A DNA stretch of 30,817 bases from CAYZYO01 sp964482585. GTDB lineage: Bacteria > Bacillota > Syntrophomonadia > Syntrophomonadales > Syntrophomonadaceae. Numbering within the stretch: the first letter of the stretch is position 1; each line of letters opens with the position of its first letter. Made by a program: the position numbers and the translations under genes. Shown piece by piece: positions 17,241 through 25,194 of the stretch. Below the pieces are notes generated by a model, which saw nothing but the letters and a program-made list of their open reading frames with translations, made no database searches and had not been told where the DNA came from. The stretch is taken from positions 1 through 30,817 of the forward strand of contig CAYZYO010000005.1 of NCBI GenBank assembly GCA_964482585.1. The letters run 5' to 3'.

Positions 17241-17440
17241 TACGAAAATAAACGGTTAATGGCAATCACCTTGGATAGAACCGTAGAGGCGACTTCAGTC
17301 GCCCCCCCCTTCCCCCTGAATGCGGCTGGTCGGAGACTAAAGTCTCCTCTACGGTGTTAATCCGTGTTAAATCTGTGTTCATCTGTGGTTAATCACCTTA
17401 CTTTATTTTCACCAGTAGTTGTGTCCTATGGGCATGGGGG
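17241..17440. repeat. dispersed mosaic repeat, copy A (modules Y then X)
   Basis: Module Y (17243-17354) begins CGAAAATAAACGGTTAATGG and ends in a two-hairpin cruciform: outer arms CCGTAGAGG (17281-17289) and CCTCTACGG (17346-17354), inner hairpins GCGACT-TC-AGTCGC (17289-17302) and GGAGACT-AA-AGTCTCC (17332-17347). Module X (about 17357-17437) begins TTAATCCGTGTTAAATC and contains TTGTGTCCTATGGGCATGG. The same modules occur in the order X-Y at 21021-21224. It lies inside the SOS cassette. Confidence 0.85.
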
Positions 17441-17467
17441 GGGTAATTAAGCAGGGAAGGGGTTCTT

Positions 17468-17716
17468 ATGAACCGTATGCTGTTTTCACCATTAAAAGTA
17501 TACTGCAATGATAAAGGAGAGCCGGTAAAAGTAATAGAATTTGCCGGGGAGTTTCAGGTAAAGGAAATTTTTGAATTCTGGCATGATGTAGGATGCTGGT
17601 GGGAAGGGGAGAGTGAAAAGGTTTTTTATCGTCTTTTATACCAGGACAGGGGAATCAGGGAAATTTTTCAGGACCTGGATTCAAAAAGATGGTTTTTGTA
17701 TAAGATTTATGATTAG
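17468..17716 (+). CDS. DUF6504-family protein of the SOS mutagenesis cassette
   Basis: An 82-aa protein. The pattern PVKVIEFAGEFQVKEIFEFW, then GCWWEGE, then FYRLLYQDRGI and the ending DSKRWFLYKIYD, matches DUF6504 proteins that are commonly encoded between imuB and dnaE2 or fused to the ImuB C-terminus. The role is unknown, and a structural part of the mutasome is inferred from context. Two tryptophans after the cysteine and the final WFLYKIYD are the best-conserved features. The start follows GGAAGGGG. Copy A of the dispersed repeat separates it from imuB by 227 nt. Confidence 0.75.
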   Translation: MNRMLFSPLKVYCNDKGEPVKVIEFAGEFQVKEIFEFWHDVGCWWEGESEKVFYRLLYQDRGIREIFQDLDSKRWFLYKIYD

Positions 17717-17731
17717 CCTATATCAAGGCAT

Positions 17732-17777
17732 GGGGACGATTCTTTGGTTCTGCGGCCCGCAGGTCGGAACAGTCCCA
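17732..17777. repeat. REP-like hairpin between DUF6504 and imuC
   Basis: Nested inverted repeats: GGGAC/GTCCC (17733-17737 and 17772-17776), GTTC/GAAC (17747-17750 and 17767-17770), and CTGCGG/CCGCAG (17750-17755 and 17757-17762). It is GC-rich in an AT-rich setting. Lying inside an operon, it might reduce or modulate expression of the downstream polymerase. Confidence 0.65.
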
Positions 17778-17815
17778 CAGGTACGTTAGATTAAGTTGAA
17801 AGAGGATTGATTAAA

Positions 17816-20800
17816 ATGAGCTTTATTCATTTACATACCCATACCCCTTTTTCTTTTTTAGATGGAGCAAGTTCTATTGAAGAGCTTGTAGATAAAGCAG
17901 TTAGTATGGATATGCCGGCTATAGCCGTTACCGATCATAATAATGTCTGTGCAGCAGTAAAATTTTTTAAAGCCGCAAGGAGTTCAGGAATCCAACCCCT
18001 CCAGGGAGTCGAGATAACTATGGAGAATAAAAGCCATTTAACTCTTTTGGCCCGCAATGCAAGAGGCTACGCATCAATTTGCTCCCTCTTAACCCAAGCC
18101 CACCTTAATAACCCTCGAAACCAGCCCTTGACCAGTATTGAAGATCTAAAAGAGCTGGAAGATACCCTGGTTTTTTCAGGGTGCCGCAGGGGAAACATTG
18201 CATCACTTATACTTCAGGGAAGATACCGGGATGCCTACAACCAGGCCAGAGAGTACCTTTCCTTTTTCAAAAGAGAGAATTTTTATATAGAAATGCAGTA
18301 TAGTAAACTTCCGGGAGATCGTTTTCTTAATTACCAGCTGCTTAAACTGGCAGAAAGCCTTGATATTGAACCTGCTGCCACTAATAATGTTCACTATGCT
18401 CATTATGAAGATTTTATTATCCACGATGTGCTTACATGTGTTCGCACCCTTTCCCATTTAAATGAAATTAACCCCTATAGACCTTTAAATGGCGAGAACT
18501 ATCTAAAATCTGCCCCGGGTATGCAGGAGCTTTTCTCTTTCTGTCCCCGGGCAGTTGAAAACACCTTTAAAATAGCAGAGCAGTGTGAAGCAGTGTTTAA
18601 AGACCAGGAGTGCCACCTGCCTTCCTTTAAAGGATTACCTGCAGGCAAAGAAGCGGTTAATTTTCTTTATAACCTGGCTTATGACGGGGCTAAAAAAAGA
18701 TATGGTAAAGTAGATAAAAGGGTTGGCCAGCGGCTGCAGCATGAATTAAATATAGTTTGCAGAATGGGTTTTGCCGGGTATTTTTTAGTTATCTGGGATA
18801 TTGTGAAGTTTGCCCGCAGCCAGGGAATACGCTATGCAGGACGGGGTTCAGCCGCCGATTCCCTGCTGGCATACTGTCTTTATATAACTGAAGTAGATTC
18901 TTTAGAGCGCGGATTGTTGTTTGAACGGTTTATGAGTACAGAGAGAACCGGGCTTCCAGATATAGATATCGATTTTGAAGCCCGCTGCCGGGATAAGGTT
19001 ATAGATTATGTTTATAAGAGATATGGGAAAGAACGGGTAGCCAGGATAGCTACTTATAACACTTTTCAAGCCCGTTCAGCAGTCAGGGAGATTGGCAAGG
19101 TTCTAAATTTTCCTGACCAAGAGCTTAATATAATAAGTAAAAGCCTTCCTCATACCCATGCTGATGATATCAGAGGGATTTTATACCATTTACCTGAACT
19201 TAAAAACAGCATATTAAAAGAAAAGCGTTTTGAGTTTTTACTTGATGTGTGTGAAAAAATAGCGGGTTTTCCAAGGTTTTTAGGTACCCACCTGGGAGGA
19301 TTGGTTATAAGTGATATTCCGCTTAATAATTTAACCCCTCTACAGCACTCTGCATTAGGTCCTGTTATTACCCAGTTTGATAAAGACGATATTGAAACCC
19401 TGGGGTTGGCTAAATTAGATCTTTTATCCTTAAGAACCCTTTCAGCTGTAAATGATGCCAGTCATTATATTGCGGAAACCAAAAAGGATTTTAATTATGA
19501 AAAGATACCGCTTGATGATAAGGCCAGTTACGAAATGATAAACCAGGGAGAAACTATCGGGGTTTTTCAACTGGAAAGTCCAGCCCAACGAGCACTTCAA
19601 CACCAATTAAAAGCGAATAAAATGGAAGATATTGTTGCCAGTATGGCATTGATTCGCCCTGGACCTATCCAGGGAAACATGGTAAAACCGTATGTAGCGA
19701 GAAAAAATGGAGAAGAAGCAATTAATTATCTGCATCCTTTATTAAAACCTATTTTAGAAAAGACCTATGGGGTTATTCTTTTCCAGGAACAGGTTATGGA
19801 GATTGCTTCCAGCATTGCTGGTTTTACACCGGGTGAAGCTGATCAGTTAAGAAGGGTAATGACTCATGCCCGTTCAAAAAAGACTATGCAGGATATCGGA
19901 AAACTATTTATTGCAGGCTCTATAAAGAATGGGATATCAACTGAAATTGCCCGGGAAATTTTTTCGTATATTATGGGATATGCCAGTTATGGCTTTTGTG
20001 AAGCCCATGCAGCAGCATTTGCTGCCACCAGTTTTAAAACCGCCTATCTTAGCCGGCACTATCCAGCCCAGTGGTTTACCGCTATATTAAATAATCAGCC
20101 TATGGGGTATTACCCGGCTAATATTATATGTACTGAGGCCCGGCAGCGGGGAGTTAAAATTTTACCTTTGGATATAAACCGGAGCAGGAATGATTTTTAT
20201 GTTGATTTAAACAATAGTATCAGGATAGGGCTTAAACAGGTAAAAGGAATAGGAGATAAAGCACTTAAAACAATCAATAAGGCACGGGGTAATAAAGAGT
20301 TCATATCATTGGCTGATTTCATTTATCGAACTGAAATTAATCAGGATATTATAGAAAAACTTATAAAATCTGGAGCCTTCGACATCATTAATCATAACCG
20401 GCGCCAGTTGCTATTATCAATGCCTTCCTTATTAGATGATAAAGTAAGGGCGTGTAAAAATGAACCAGGAATTCTTTTTAGTGAAACCAATGAGGAAATA
20501 AATGATTTTCCCCAGGCCCAAAAAAGGGCCTGGGAATTTGAGATCCTGGGAATTGATATTGAAGAACACTTTATGGCTTCATTTCGCAACCAACTGCAGG
20601 CAAGAAGGATTTTATCCAGTCAAGAAATAAAAAAATTACCAGATAGAGCAGAGGTTACTGCTGCCGGGCTGCTGTTTAGACCTCATCGCCCGCCAACTCG
20701 CAGTGGTAAGATTACCGTCTTTTTATCCCTGGAAGACGAATTTGGCTTAACCGATGTAACTGTTTTTGAAGACACCTATATGAAATATGGAAATATTATT

Positions 20801-20914
20801 TTTGGAAAACATCTAGGGCCTCTTCTGGTACAGGGTAAAATAAAGAAAAATGGGGCAGGAGCAAGTATAATTGCCCGCAGGTTAGGTTTTCTAAAAGACC
20901 AACTCAGCTACTGA
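17816..20914 (+). CDS. dnaE2: error-prone DNA polymerase III alpha subunit (DnaE2/ImuC)
   Basis: A 1032-aa C-family polymerase. The N-terminal PHP domain has HLHTHTPFSFLDGA and TDHNN. The palm has AGRGSAADS and the catalytic PDIDIDFE with D382 and D384. YGFCEAHAAAFA lies in the fingers region. A helix-hairpin-helix (VKGIGDKA) and a C-terminal OB fold (about 945-1025) follow. At about 1030 residues it is shorter than replicative DnaE, as ImuC enzymes are. It would carry out translesion synthesis under SOS. ATG 17816 with AGAGG upstream is chosen over TTG 17807. Context (LexA box, ImuB-like, DUF6504) supports ImuC rather than the replicative enzyme. Confidence 0.88.
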   Translation: MSFIHLHTHTPFSFLDGASSIEELVDKAVSMDMPAIAVTDHNNVCAAVKFFKAARSSGIQPLQGVEITMENKSHLTLLARNARGYASICSLLTQAHLNNPRNQPLTSIEDLKELEDTLVFSGCRRGNIASLILQGRYRDAYNQAREYLSFFKRENFYIEMQYSKLPGDRFLNYQLLKLAESLDIEPAATNNVHYAHYEDFIIHDVLTCVRTLSHLNEINPYRPLNGENYLKSAPGMQELFSFCPRAVENTFKIAEQCEAVFKDQECHLPSFKGLPAGKEAVNFLYNLAYDGAKKRYGKVDKRVGQRLQHELNIVCRMGFAGYFLVIWDIVKFARSQGIRYAGRGSAADSLLAYCLYITEVDSLERGLLFERFMSTERTGLPDIDIDFEARCRDKVIDYVYKRYGKERVARIATYNTFQARSAVREIGKVLNFPDQELNIISKSLPHTHADDIRGILYHLPELKNSILKEKRFEFLLDVCEKIAGFPRFLGTHLGGLVISDIPLNNLTPLQHSALGPVITQFDKDDIETLGLAKLDLLSLRTLSAVNDASHYIAETKKDFNYEKIPLDDKASYEMINQGETIGVFQLESPAQRALQHQLKANKMEDIVASMALIRPGPIQGNMVKPYVARKNGEEAINYLHPLLKPILEKTYGVILFQEQVMEIASSIAGFTPGEADQLRRVMTHARSKKTMQDIGKLFIAGSIKNGISTEIAREIFSYIMGYASYGFCEAHAAAFAATSFKTAYLSRHYPAQWFTAILNNQPMGYYPANIICTEARQRGVKILPLDINRSRNDFYVDLNNSIRIGLKQVKGIGDKALKTINKARGNKEFISLADFIYRTEINQDIIEKLIKSGAFDIINHNRRQLLLSMPSLLDDKVRACKNEPGILFSETNEEINDFPQAQKRAWEFEILGIDIEEHFMASFRNQLQARRILSSQEIKKLPDRAEVTAAGLLFRPHRPPTRSGKITVFLSLEDEFGLTDVTVFEDTYMKYGNIIFGKHLGPLLVQGKIKKNGAGASIIARRLGFLKDQLSY

Positions 20915-21008
20915 TTTTATTTGTAAAATATAAATTAAAGGCTTTTTTTTATGGAGGATTTGCGTAATAGCTTTTTCGTATTAGTATTCCTAATTGGTTG
21001 GTAAGATA

Positions 21009-21235
21009 ATAAACGCTTAGTTAATCCGTGTTAAATCCGTGTTTATCTGTGGTTAATTTTCATCGGTGGTTGTGTCCTATGAGCATGGGTGGTTAATTCG
21101 AAAATAAATGCTTAATGCAATCACCTTACTGAATAGAACCGTAGATAGAACGTAGAGGCGACTTCAGTCGCCGCCCTCCCCCCCCCTGAATTGAGGCTGG
21201 TCGGGGACTGAGGTCTCCTCTACGATACAAGAATT
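21009..21235. repeat. dispersed mosaic repeat, copy B (modules X then Y)
   Basis: Module X (21021 to about 21095) starts TTAATCCGTGTTAAATCC and includes TTGTGTCCTATGAGCATGGG. Module Y (21099-21224) starts CGAAAATAAATGCTTAATG. It ends in the cruciform with arms CGTAGAGG (21151-21158) and CCTCTACG (21217-21224) and the inner hairpin GCGACTTCAGTCGC. A small internal duplication (CCGTAGATAGAACGTAGAGG) is present. It fills most of the 481-nt gap between dnaE2 and the aminotransferase gene. Confidence 0.85.
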
Positions 21236-21395
21236 AGGTCTTTTGTGATTGTTGATCGAGACTATTTACGATACAATAAGGTTTATTAGTAGTGTACTTA
21301 TGCAAAATAGTCTTATTGAGAAAAATAATTGTTATTGAATTATTTTCCTAATATCTATAACATTAAAATTAACAAATCATTGGGAGTAAATATTT

Positions 21396-22553
21396 ATGAA
21401 AAAACATTGTTTATCCAGTAGGACAGATAATATTGCACCATTTATTGTTATGGAGGTCCTGGAAAAGGCCCAGGAAATGATAGCTAATGGAGAAGACATA
21501 GTTCGCCTGGAGATTGGTGAGCCTGATTTCCCAACTCCTGATCCAATTAAAGAGGCTGCCATCAGGGCCTTTAGTTTCAATGACACCCATTATACCCACA
21601 GTCTGGGAAAGCTGGAACTGCGAGAAGCAATTGCCGGTTATTATATGGAAAAGTACGGGGTAAAGATATCTCCTGAGCAGGTTATCGTCACTTCAGGGAC
21701 TTCTCCGGGAATGTTATTGATTTTTTCAGTGCTCCTAAACCGGGGAGATGAAATAATCTTACCTGATCCTTATTACGCCTGTTATCCTAATTTTATAAAT
21801 TACCTGGAGGCCCAGCCAGTATATGTTCCAGTATATGAGGAAGACGGCTTTAAATATAAACCAGAAGAAATAAAAAAATATATAACCCCAAAAACCAAAG
21901 CCATACTGGTTAATTCCCCCGGCAATCCGACTGGCACTGTATTTTCGGCTGCCGACTATAAAGAAATCGCTAACATGGATATAACCGTTGTTTCAGATGA
22001 AATATACAATGGACTCATATATGAAGGTGAAGAACACAGCATTTTAGAATTTACCGACAACGCTTTTGTTATGAACGGGTTCTCTAAACTTTTTGCTATG
22101 ACCGGATGGAGATTGGGATATGTAATAGCTCCTTTAGAGTTTGTACGCTCTATGCAAAAACTCCAGCAGAATCTTTTTATATGTGCCTCTTCTTTTGTTC
22201 AGGAAGGGGGAATTGTTGCCATTAAAGACTGTCATAAAGAAGTTCATAATATGGTGAAAATATACGATCAGCGCCGGCAGTATATTTTAAAGAGGCTAAA
22301 GGAACTGGGTATAGCCACCAAATTAGACCCCACCGGAGCCTTTTACACCCTGGCTAATGTGAAGAAATATACCAATAATTCTTATGCTTTTGCTTTTGAA
22401 ATTCTGCAAAAAGCCAAAGTAGCTGTTACTCCTGGAATCGATTTCGGTCCTAATTGTGAGGGATATATCAGGCTGTCCTATGCCAATTCATTAAAAAATA
22501 TCCGGGAGGGAATGGATCGCCTGCAGAACTATCTAGACCAATTAAAAGATTAG
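21396..22553 (+). CDS. PLP-dependent class I/II aminotransferase
   Basis: A 385-aa fold-type I enzyme. Visible motifs are RLEIGEPDFPTPDPI (37-51), NSPGNPTGTVFS, SDEIYNGLIYEG and the PLP lysine K231 in NGFSKLFAMTGWRLGY. The arginine of the C-terminal YIRLSYANS motif should bind the substrate carboxylate. It belongs to the broad aspartate/alanine aminotransferase group; the amino acid pair cannot be set from sequence. The start follows GGGAG. It is monocistronic, with repeats on both sides. Confidence 0.9.
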   Translation: MKKHCLSSRTDNIAPFIVMEVLEKAQEMIANGEDIVRLEIGEPDFPTPDPIKEAAIRAFSFNDTHYTHSLGKLELREAIAGYYMEKYGVKISPEQVIVTSGTSPGMLLIFSVLLNRGDEIILPDPYYACYPNFINYLEAQPVYVPVYEEDGFKYKPEEIKKYITPKTKAILVNSPGNPTGTVFSAADYKEIANMDITVVSDEIYNGLIYEGEEHSILEFTDNAFVMNGFSKLFAMTGWRLGYVIAPLEFVRSMQKLQQNLFICASSFVQEGGIVAIKDCHKEVHNMVKIYDQRRQYILKRLKELGIATKLDPTGAFYTLANVKKYTNNSYAFAFEILQKAKVAVTPGIDFGPNCEGYIRLSYANSLKNIREGMDRLQNYLDQLKD

Positions 22554-22580
22554 ATTGTATCTATTTCAATTGTTTTAAAA

Positions 22581-22681
22581 GTCGCCTCTACGGTTCTATC
22601 CGGTTGCTCCGGTTTTACCAAAACGCCAGTGCGTGGCCAACTTATCTAAGTAAGGTGAATGCATCAAGCGTTTATTTTCGT
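22581..22681 (-). repeat. dispersed mosaic repeat, copy C (reverse, module Y with insert)
   Basis: Read on the minus strand it starts CGAAAATAAACGCTTGATGC, contains CACCTTAC and ends GGATAGAACCGTAGAGGCGA, as module Y in copies A and B. Between these parts sits about 45 nt not found in the others (around 22605-22649). The second half of the cruciform is missing. Copies B and C flank the aminotransferase gene in opposite orientation. Confidence 0.75.
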
Positions 22682-22717
22682 ACTAATCATTATTACGAGC
22701 ATAAACAAGGATATATT

Positions 22718-22969
22718 ATGGATAATGACCATCTTATTATAACAATACTAAATAGTTTAAAAAATCAGGTAATACCTAAATGGGCTGAGTATAACATTAC
22801 TATTCATCAGTATGGGGATCTAATTGATCAGATGATGAATGATGGCCTTATTAAAGGAGCCGTGGTAGAAAGGGCTGGGCGAAATAATAAAACTATAATG
22901 GTTTTTCTCAAAGGAGCAAAATTAACCGGTAAAGGACTTGATTATTTAAAGAAGACTAAATTAGAATAA
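22718..22969 (+). CDS. small winged-helix-like protein, YjcQ type
   Basis: An 83-aa protein. The pattern of an N-terminal helix (DNDHLIITILNSLKN), a middle helix (LIDQMMNDGLIKGA) and a C-terminal LTGKGLDYLKK resembles YjcQ-family winged-helix proteins of Firmicutes, often linked with prophage or accessory DNA. The frame stays open back to 22604, but that upstream part is made of repeat copy C, and ATG 22718 has an AAGGA Shine-Dalgarno 7-8 nt before it. A regulatory role is possible but not shown. Confidence 0.6.
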   Translation: MDNDHLIITILNSLKNQVIPKWAEYNITIHQYGDLIDQMMNDGLIKGAVVERAGRNNKTIMVFLKGAKLTGKGLDYLKKTKLE

Positions 22970-22972
22970 AAA

Positions 22973-23044
22973 GCTCACTAACCAAACCAGTAAACTAGAA
23001 TTCATTGAAGACTAATTATAAAACTGATTATGTGATTAGTGAGC
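22973..23044. repeat. widely spaced inverted repeat after the YjcQ-like gene
   Basis: GCTCACTAA (22973-22981) and TTAGTGAGC (23036-23044) form a perfect 9-bp repeat with a 54-nt loop, starting 3 nt after the stop codon. It may be a weak terminator or a small RNA 3' end. The region up to 23237 otherwise shows nothing recognisable. Confidence 0.4.
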
Positions 23045-23237
23045 ATTATTATTATGTTACAGCAGTTAAATAATTATTCATCTTTTTTAAAATTTTTTCT
23101 CTTTTCTTTAATTACTTGTTAAAATCCGCCATAAGCTTAAGCTTAGATGCACTAAGCCTTATTTTTATGGGAAAAGTATTGGCTATAAACACATGTTTAT
23201 AATATTTTTTTGTTACTGGCAATCTATTTGCTTTCCA

Positions 23238-23415
23238 TTGAGGATTTCATAATAGCTATTTTATATCATTAAAAATTTTGCATCTGTAGAGGAGAATTTA
23301 GGCTCCGGCTTGATTGTCATTCCGGGGCAAAGACGAAGGATCTTAAGGATCTTCGTCTTTGCCCAGAATGACATGCCGGATTTTTTAATAATCAAAATTT
23401 TCAATTAGCTATGTT
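23238..23415. repeat. MITE-like palindromic element
   Basis: Imperfect ends TAATAGCTATTTTAT and (reverse) CATAGCTAATTGAAAATTTTG flank a long hairpin. Its arms are TCCGGC/GCCGGA (23304-23309 and 23375-23380), TGTCATTC/GAATGACA (23315-23322 and 23366-23373) and a 13-bp GGCAAAGACGAAG/CTTCGTCTTTGCC core. A GTAGAGGAGA block links it to the CCGTAGAGG family. A shorter relative is at 27003-27115. No coding capacity. Confidence 0.7.
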
Positions 23416-23482
23416 CTTAATATTTGTTTATATTAATTTTTTAATGTAAGGTTTAGGTAGTGCATTGAAAGGATTTTACTAT

Positions 23483-24337
23483 ATGGATAGTAGAGAAGGA
23501 AAAGATAATCATAAGTCTTCACTAGTTTATGATTTGGAAAACACTAGTCTAGATGAAGAATTTCTTGATTTAAATGAAGAACCTCCCGGGAGGTTAAATA
23601 AAATAGGGCTTGTTGGGAAAACAATTATTATATTGCTTCTACTGGCTTTTATATCTTTTTCATTTCCTAATATATCCTTTTTATTATCTAACCAGTTTGA
23701 TTTTTTAAAGCAAAATCAATTATTGAAAAATGATGAGATTGTCTTAAATTCCAAAGAGGCCGTAGTTAGTATAGAAGCTGCAGCCTATAATGGGGTATCT
23801 AAACAGGTAAAAAAAGGAACTGGTTTCAACCTGTTAGAAGATGGCCTTATAATGACTAATAATCACGTGGTTGCTGACTGCGAACAGGTGAAAATCAGCT
23901 TCAATAATGGAAAAACGTTTATCAGCCAGAATATAAGAGCAATTGATAACCTGGATATTGCTTTGATAGATTTTAATAGTAATAATATGCCAACCCTGGA
24001 AATAGAAAATGTTAGGCCCGCTGAAAGTGGTGAGGAAGTAACTATTATTGGCAATCCATTAGGCTTCCAACGGATTTCTACCCGGGGGAAAGTAGGCCAA
24101 TACTATCAGATGGATAAAAATGGTTTTACCTATTTTGACATAAATGCTGATATCGAAGCAGGCAGCAGTGGTAGTCCGGTTATTAATGAAGATGGTGCCG
24201 TTATAGGTATTATATTTGCTATCAGCCAAATTACCAGTAAAGAAAACATAGAAAAACACGCCCTGGCAATTCCACTGCAGGGATTAGATGAGTTACTTTT
24301 TCAAACCCCACAGAAAACATCAATTTCCATTCCTTAA
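23483..24337 (+). CDS. membrane-anchored trypsin-like serine protease
   Basis: A 284-aa protein. An acidic cytoplasmic N-terminus of about 40 residues precedes one membrane helix (about 41-68), then an extracellular trypsin-fold domain with H128 in MTNNHVVADC, D158 in NLDIALIDF and S229 in EAGSSGSP, the full catalytic triad. It resembles HtrA/DegP proteases but has no PDZ domain. It probably acts in envelope protein quality control or signalling. The TTG at 23465 lies just before AAAGGA, which serves ATG 23483, so the ATG is taken. Confidence 0.87.
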   Translation: MDSREGKDNHKSSLVYDLENTSLDEEFLDLNEEPPGRLNKIGLVGKTIIILLLLAFISFSFPNISFLLSNQFDFLKQNQLLKNDEIVLNSKEAVVSIEAAAYNGVSKQVKKGTGFNLLEDGLIMTNNHVVADCEQVKISFNNGKTFISQNIRAIDNLDIALIDFNSNNMPTLEIENVRPAESGEEVTIIGNPLGFQRISTRGKVGQYYQMDKNGFTYFDINADIEAGSSGSPVINEDGAVIGIIFAISQITSKENIEKHALAIPLQGLDELLFQTPQKTSISIP

Positions 24338-24374
24338 TACAGATAGATAGGCTTTTCCTGTTAAAAGCAAACTA

Positions 24375-24530
24375 TGTTTTCTGTTTAAACTACACCCACA
24401 TTACCACTCACAATTATCAATTCTCATGAGAATGCTTTTTTTATTTTAAGTATTGTCTCATTTATCCTGTTACTTTTTTCCCTTACTATAATAAATGCAG
24501 ATTGCAACTGATTATTTTTTTCAATTGTAC
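24375..24530 (-). pseudogene. decayed DUF2284 gene fragment
   Basis: The minus strand encodes INETILKI-KKAFS followed by a stop, matching MNETVLKLEKKAFSL of the intact DUF2284 gene with one codon lost. Both flanks also align weakly, including the stretch matching LLIMFQHSCSIENWKNE, with stops and small gaps. It is oriented away from the relic sigma-54 promoter, as the intact gene is oriented from its promoter. The palindrome ATTCTCATGAGAAT (24420-24433) followed by a T run may now act as terminator for the protease gene. Confidence 0.75.
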
Positions 24531-24600
24531 AGAGTTTTCAATGCAAAATATATCTTATTACGCTTTTAAAAAGATTTGTTTGCATGGTATGTTAACTTAT

Positions 24601-24626
24601 TGTTACAAGATGTAAACTTAATGTTA
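24601..24626. promoter_or_regulatory. TGTTACA operator, relic copy
   Basis: TGTTACA-AGA-TGTAAAC (24601-24617) followed by TTAATGTTA. It matches the element at 26913-26937 and lies 92 nt upstream of the -24 box. An enhancer-binding activator site is the likely role, inferred from its pairing with a sigma-54 promoter. Confidence 0.6.
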
Positions 24627-24692
24627 TAATTTTTGCTTTAAAAAAATCTATAAGATTTGATATGGTTATCAAATGCATTTGATTGTTATTGT

Positions 24693-24708
24693 TGGCACAA
24701 TATTTGCA
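24693..24708 (+). promoter_or_regulatory. sigma-54 (-24/-12) promoter
   Basis: TGGCAC-AATAT-TTGCA fits the RpoN consensus TGGCACR-N4-TTGCW exactly. It precedes a decayed molybdoenzyme gene and then fdhE, 486 nt downstream, so it may now drive fdhE. An AT-rich region with an inverted repeat lies upstream, where an activator would bind. Confidence 0.85.
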
Positions 24709-24789
24709 ATAAGAATATGTAAAAGCCTTTTACAAAACGAGGAGGTGAATAGGTTTACATTAAGCAAAAATGTTGTGGCAACGTTATGA

Positions 24790-25145
24790 ATATGCGACTT
24801 AGAAAAAGTTAATTAAAATGAACAGGGATATCAGTTGGCAGCTAAATGGTTTTTGGGTGCGGATTTCAATAAAATCGCAGCTGTCCGACCTGGTAAAGCA
24901 GTTGGCTCATCTCAAAACGAAGGTAGGGGAACTAAAATATTGTGATTGTGCAATGTTATTAATGTATCCTATACAGGTTAAAAGTAGAGGGGTGAAAAAA
25001 CTGCTGAAGTAAAAGGTGGTGATGATATTTACTGGCGGCGAAGAAAGGTGGGTGCTAAAGCCAATAGCGGAATATGCGTCCCTAAAGATACTGTGCGGTT
25101 TAAAGAGGGATAAAATTGAAAAAAGGTTAAGTTTGTTCGCTATAG
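24790..25145 (+). pseudogene. decayed 5' part of a molybdopterin oxidoreductase gene
   Basis: It aligns along most of its length with the first 120 or so codons of the intact gene at 27268. The Tat motif SRRSFLKWTG has become LRKS-stop-LK-stop-TG, and the Fe-S motif CAMCLMCPMQAKV is now CAMLLMYPIQVK. Further on, GTGCTAAAGC..AT.GCGG.ATATG and AAGTTTGTTCG are shared. The start codon region is deleted and stops and gaps are present. Its leader and promoter also match the intact copy. It ends just before fdhE. Confidence 0.85.
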
Positions 25146-25194
25146 TTAAATGAGGAAAAAGAAAAGCGGCACATGTGAAATGGAGGGTAAAAAC

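Noticed and set aside
17281..21230. CRISPR array
   Set aside because: The repeats are few, long, internally palindromic and far apart, with no regular spacers and no cas genes.
22604..22717. N-terminal extension of the YjcQ-like gene
   Set aside because: The extension is the reverse complement of the dispersed repeat and no ribosome site precedes it. The internal ATG 22718 has one.
23866..24190. DegP/HtrA assignment for the protease
   Set aside because: The catalytic triad fits, but there is no PDZ domain after the protease fold, so only a trypsin-like protease is claimed.
24818..25012. 64-codon open frame as a real small gene
   Set aside because: It aligns with the start of the molybdoenzyme gene, has lost two of three Fe-S cysteines and the Tat motif, and is a chance open stretch of a relic.
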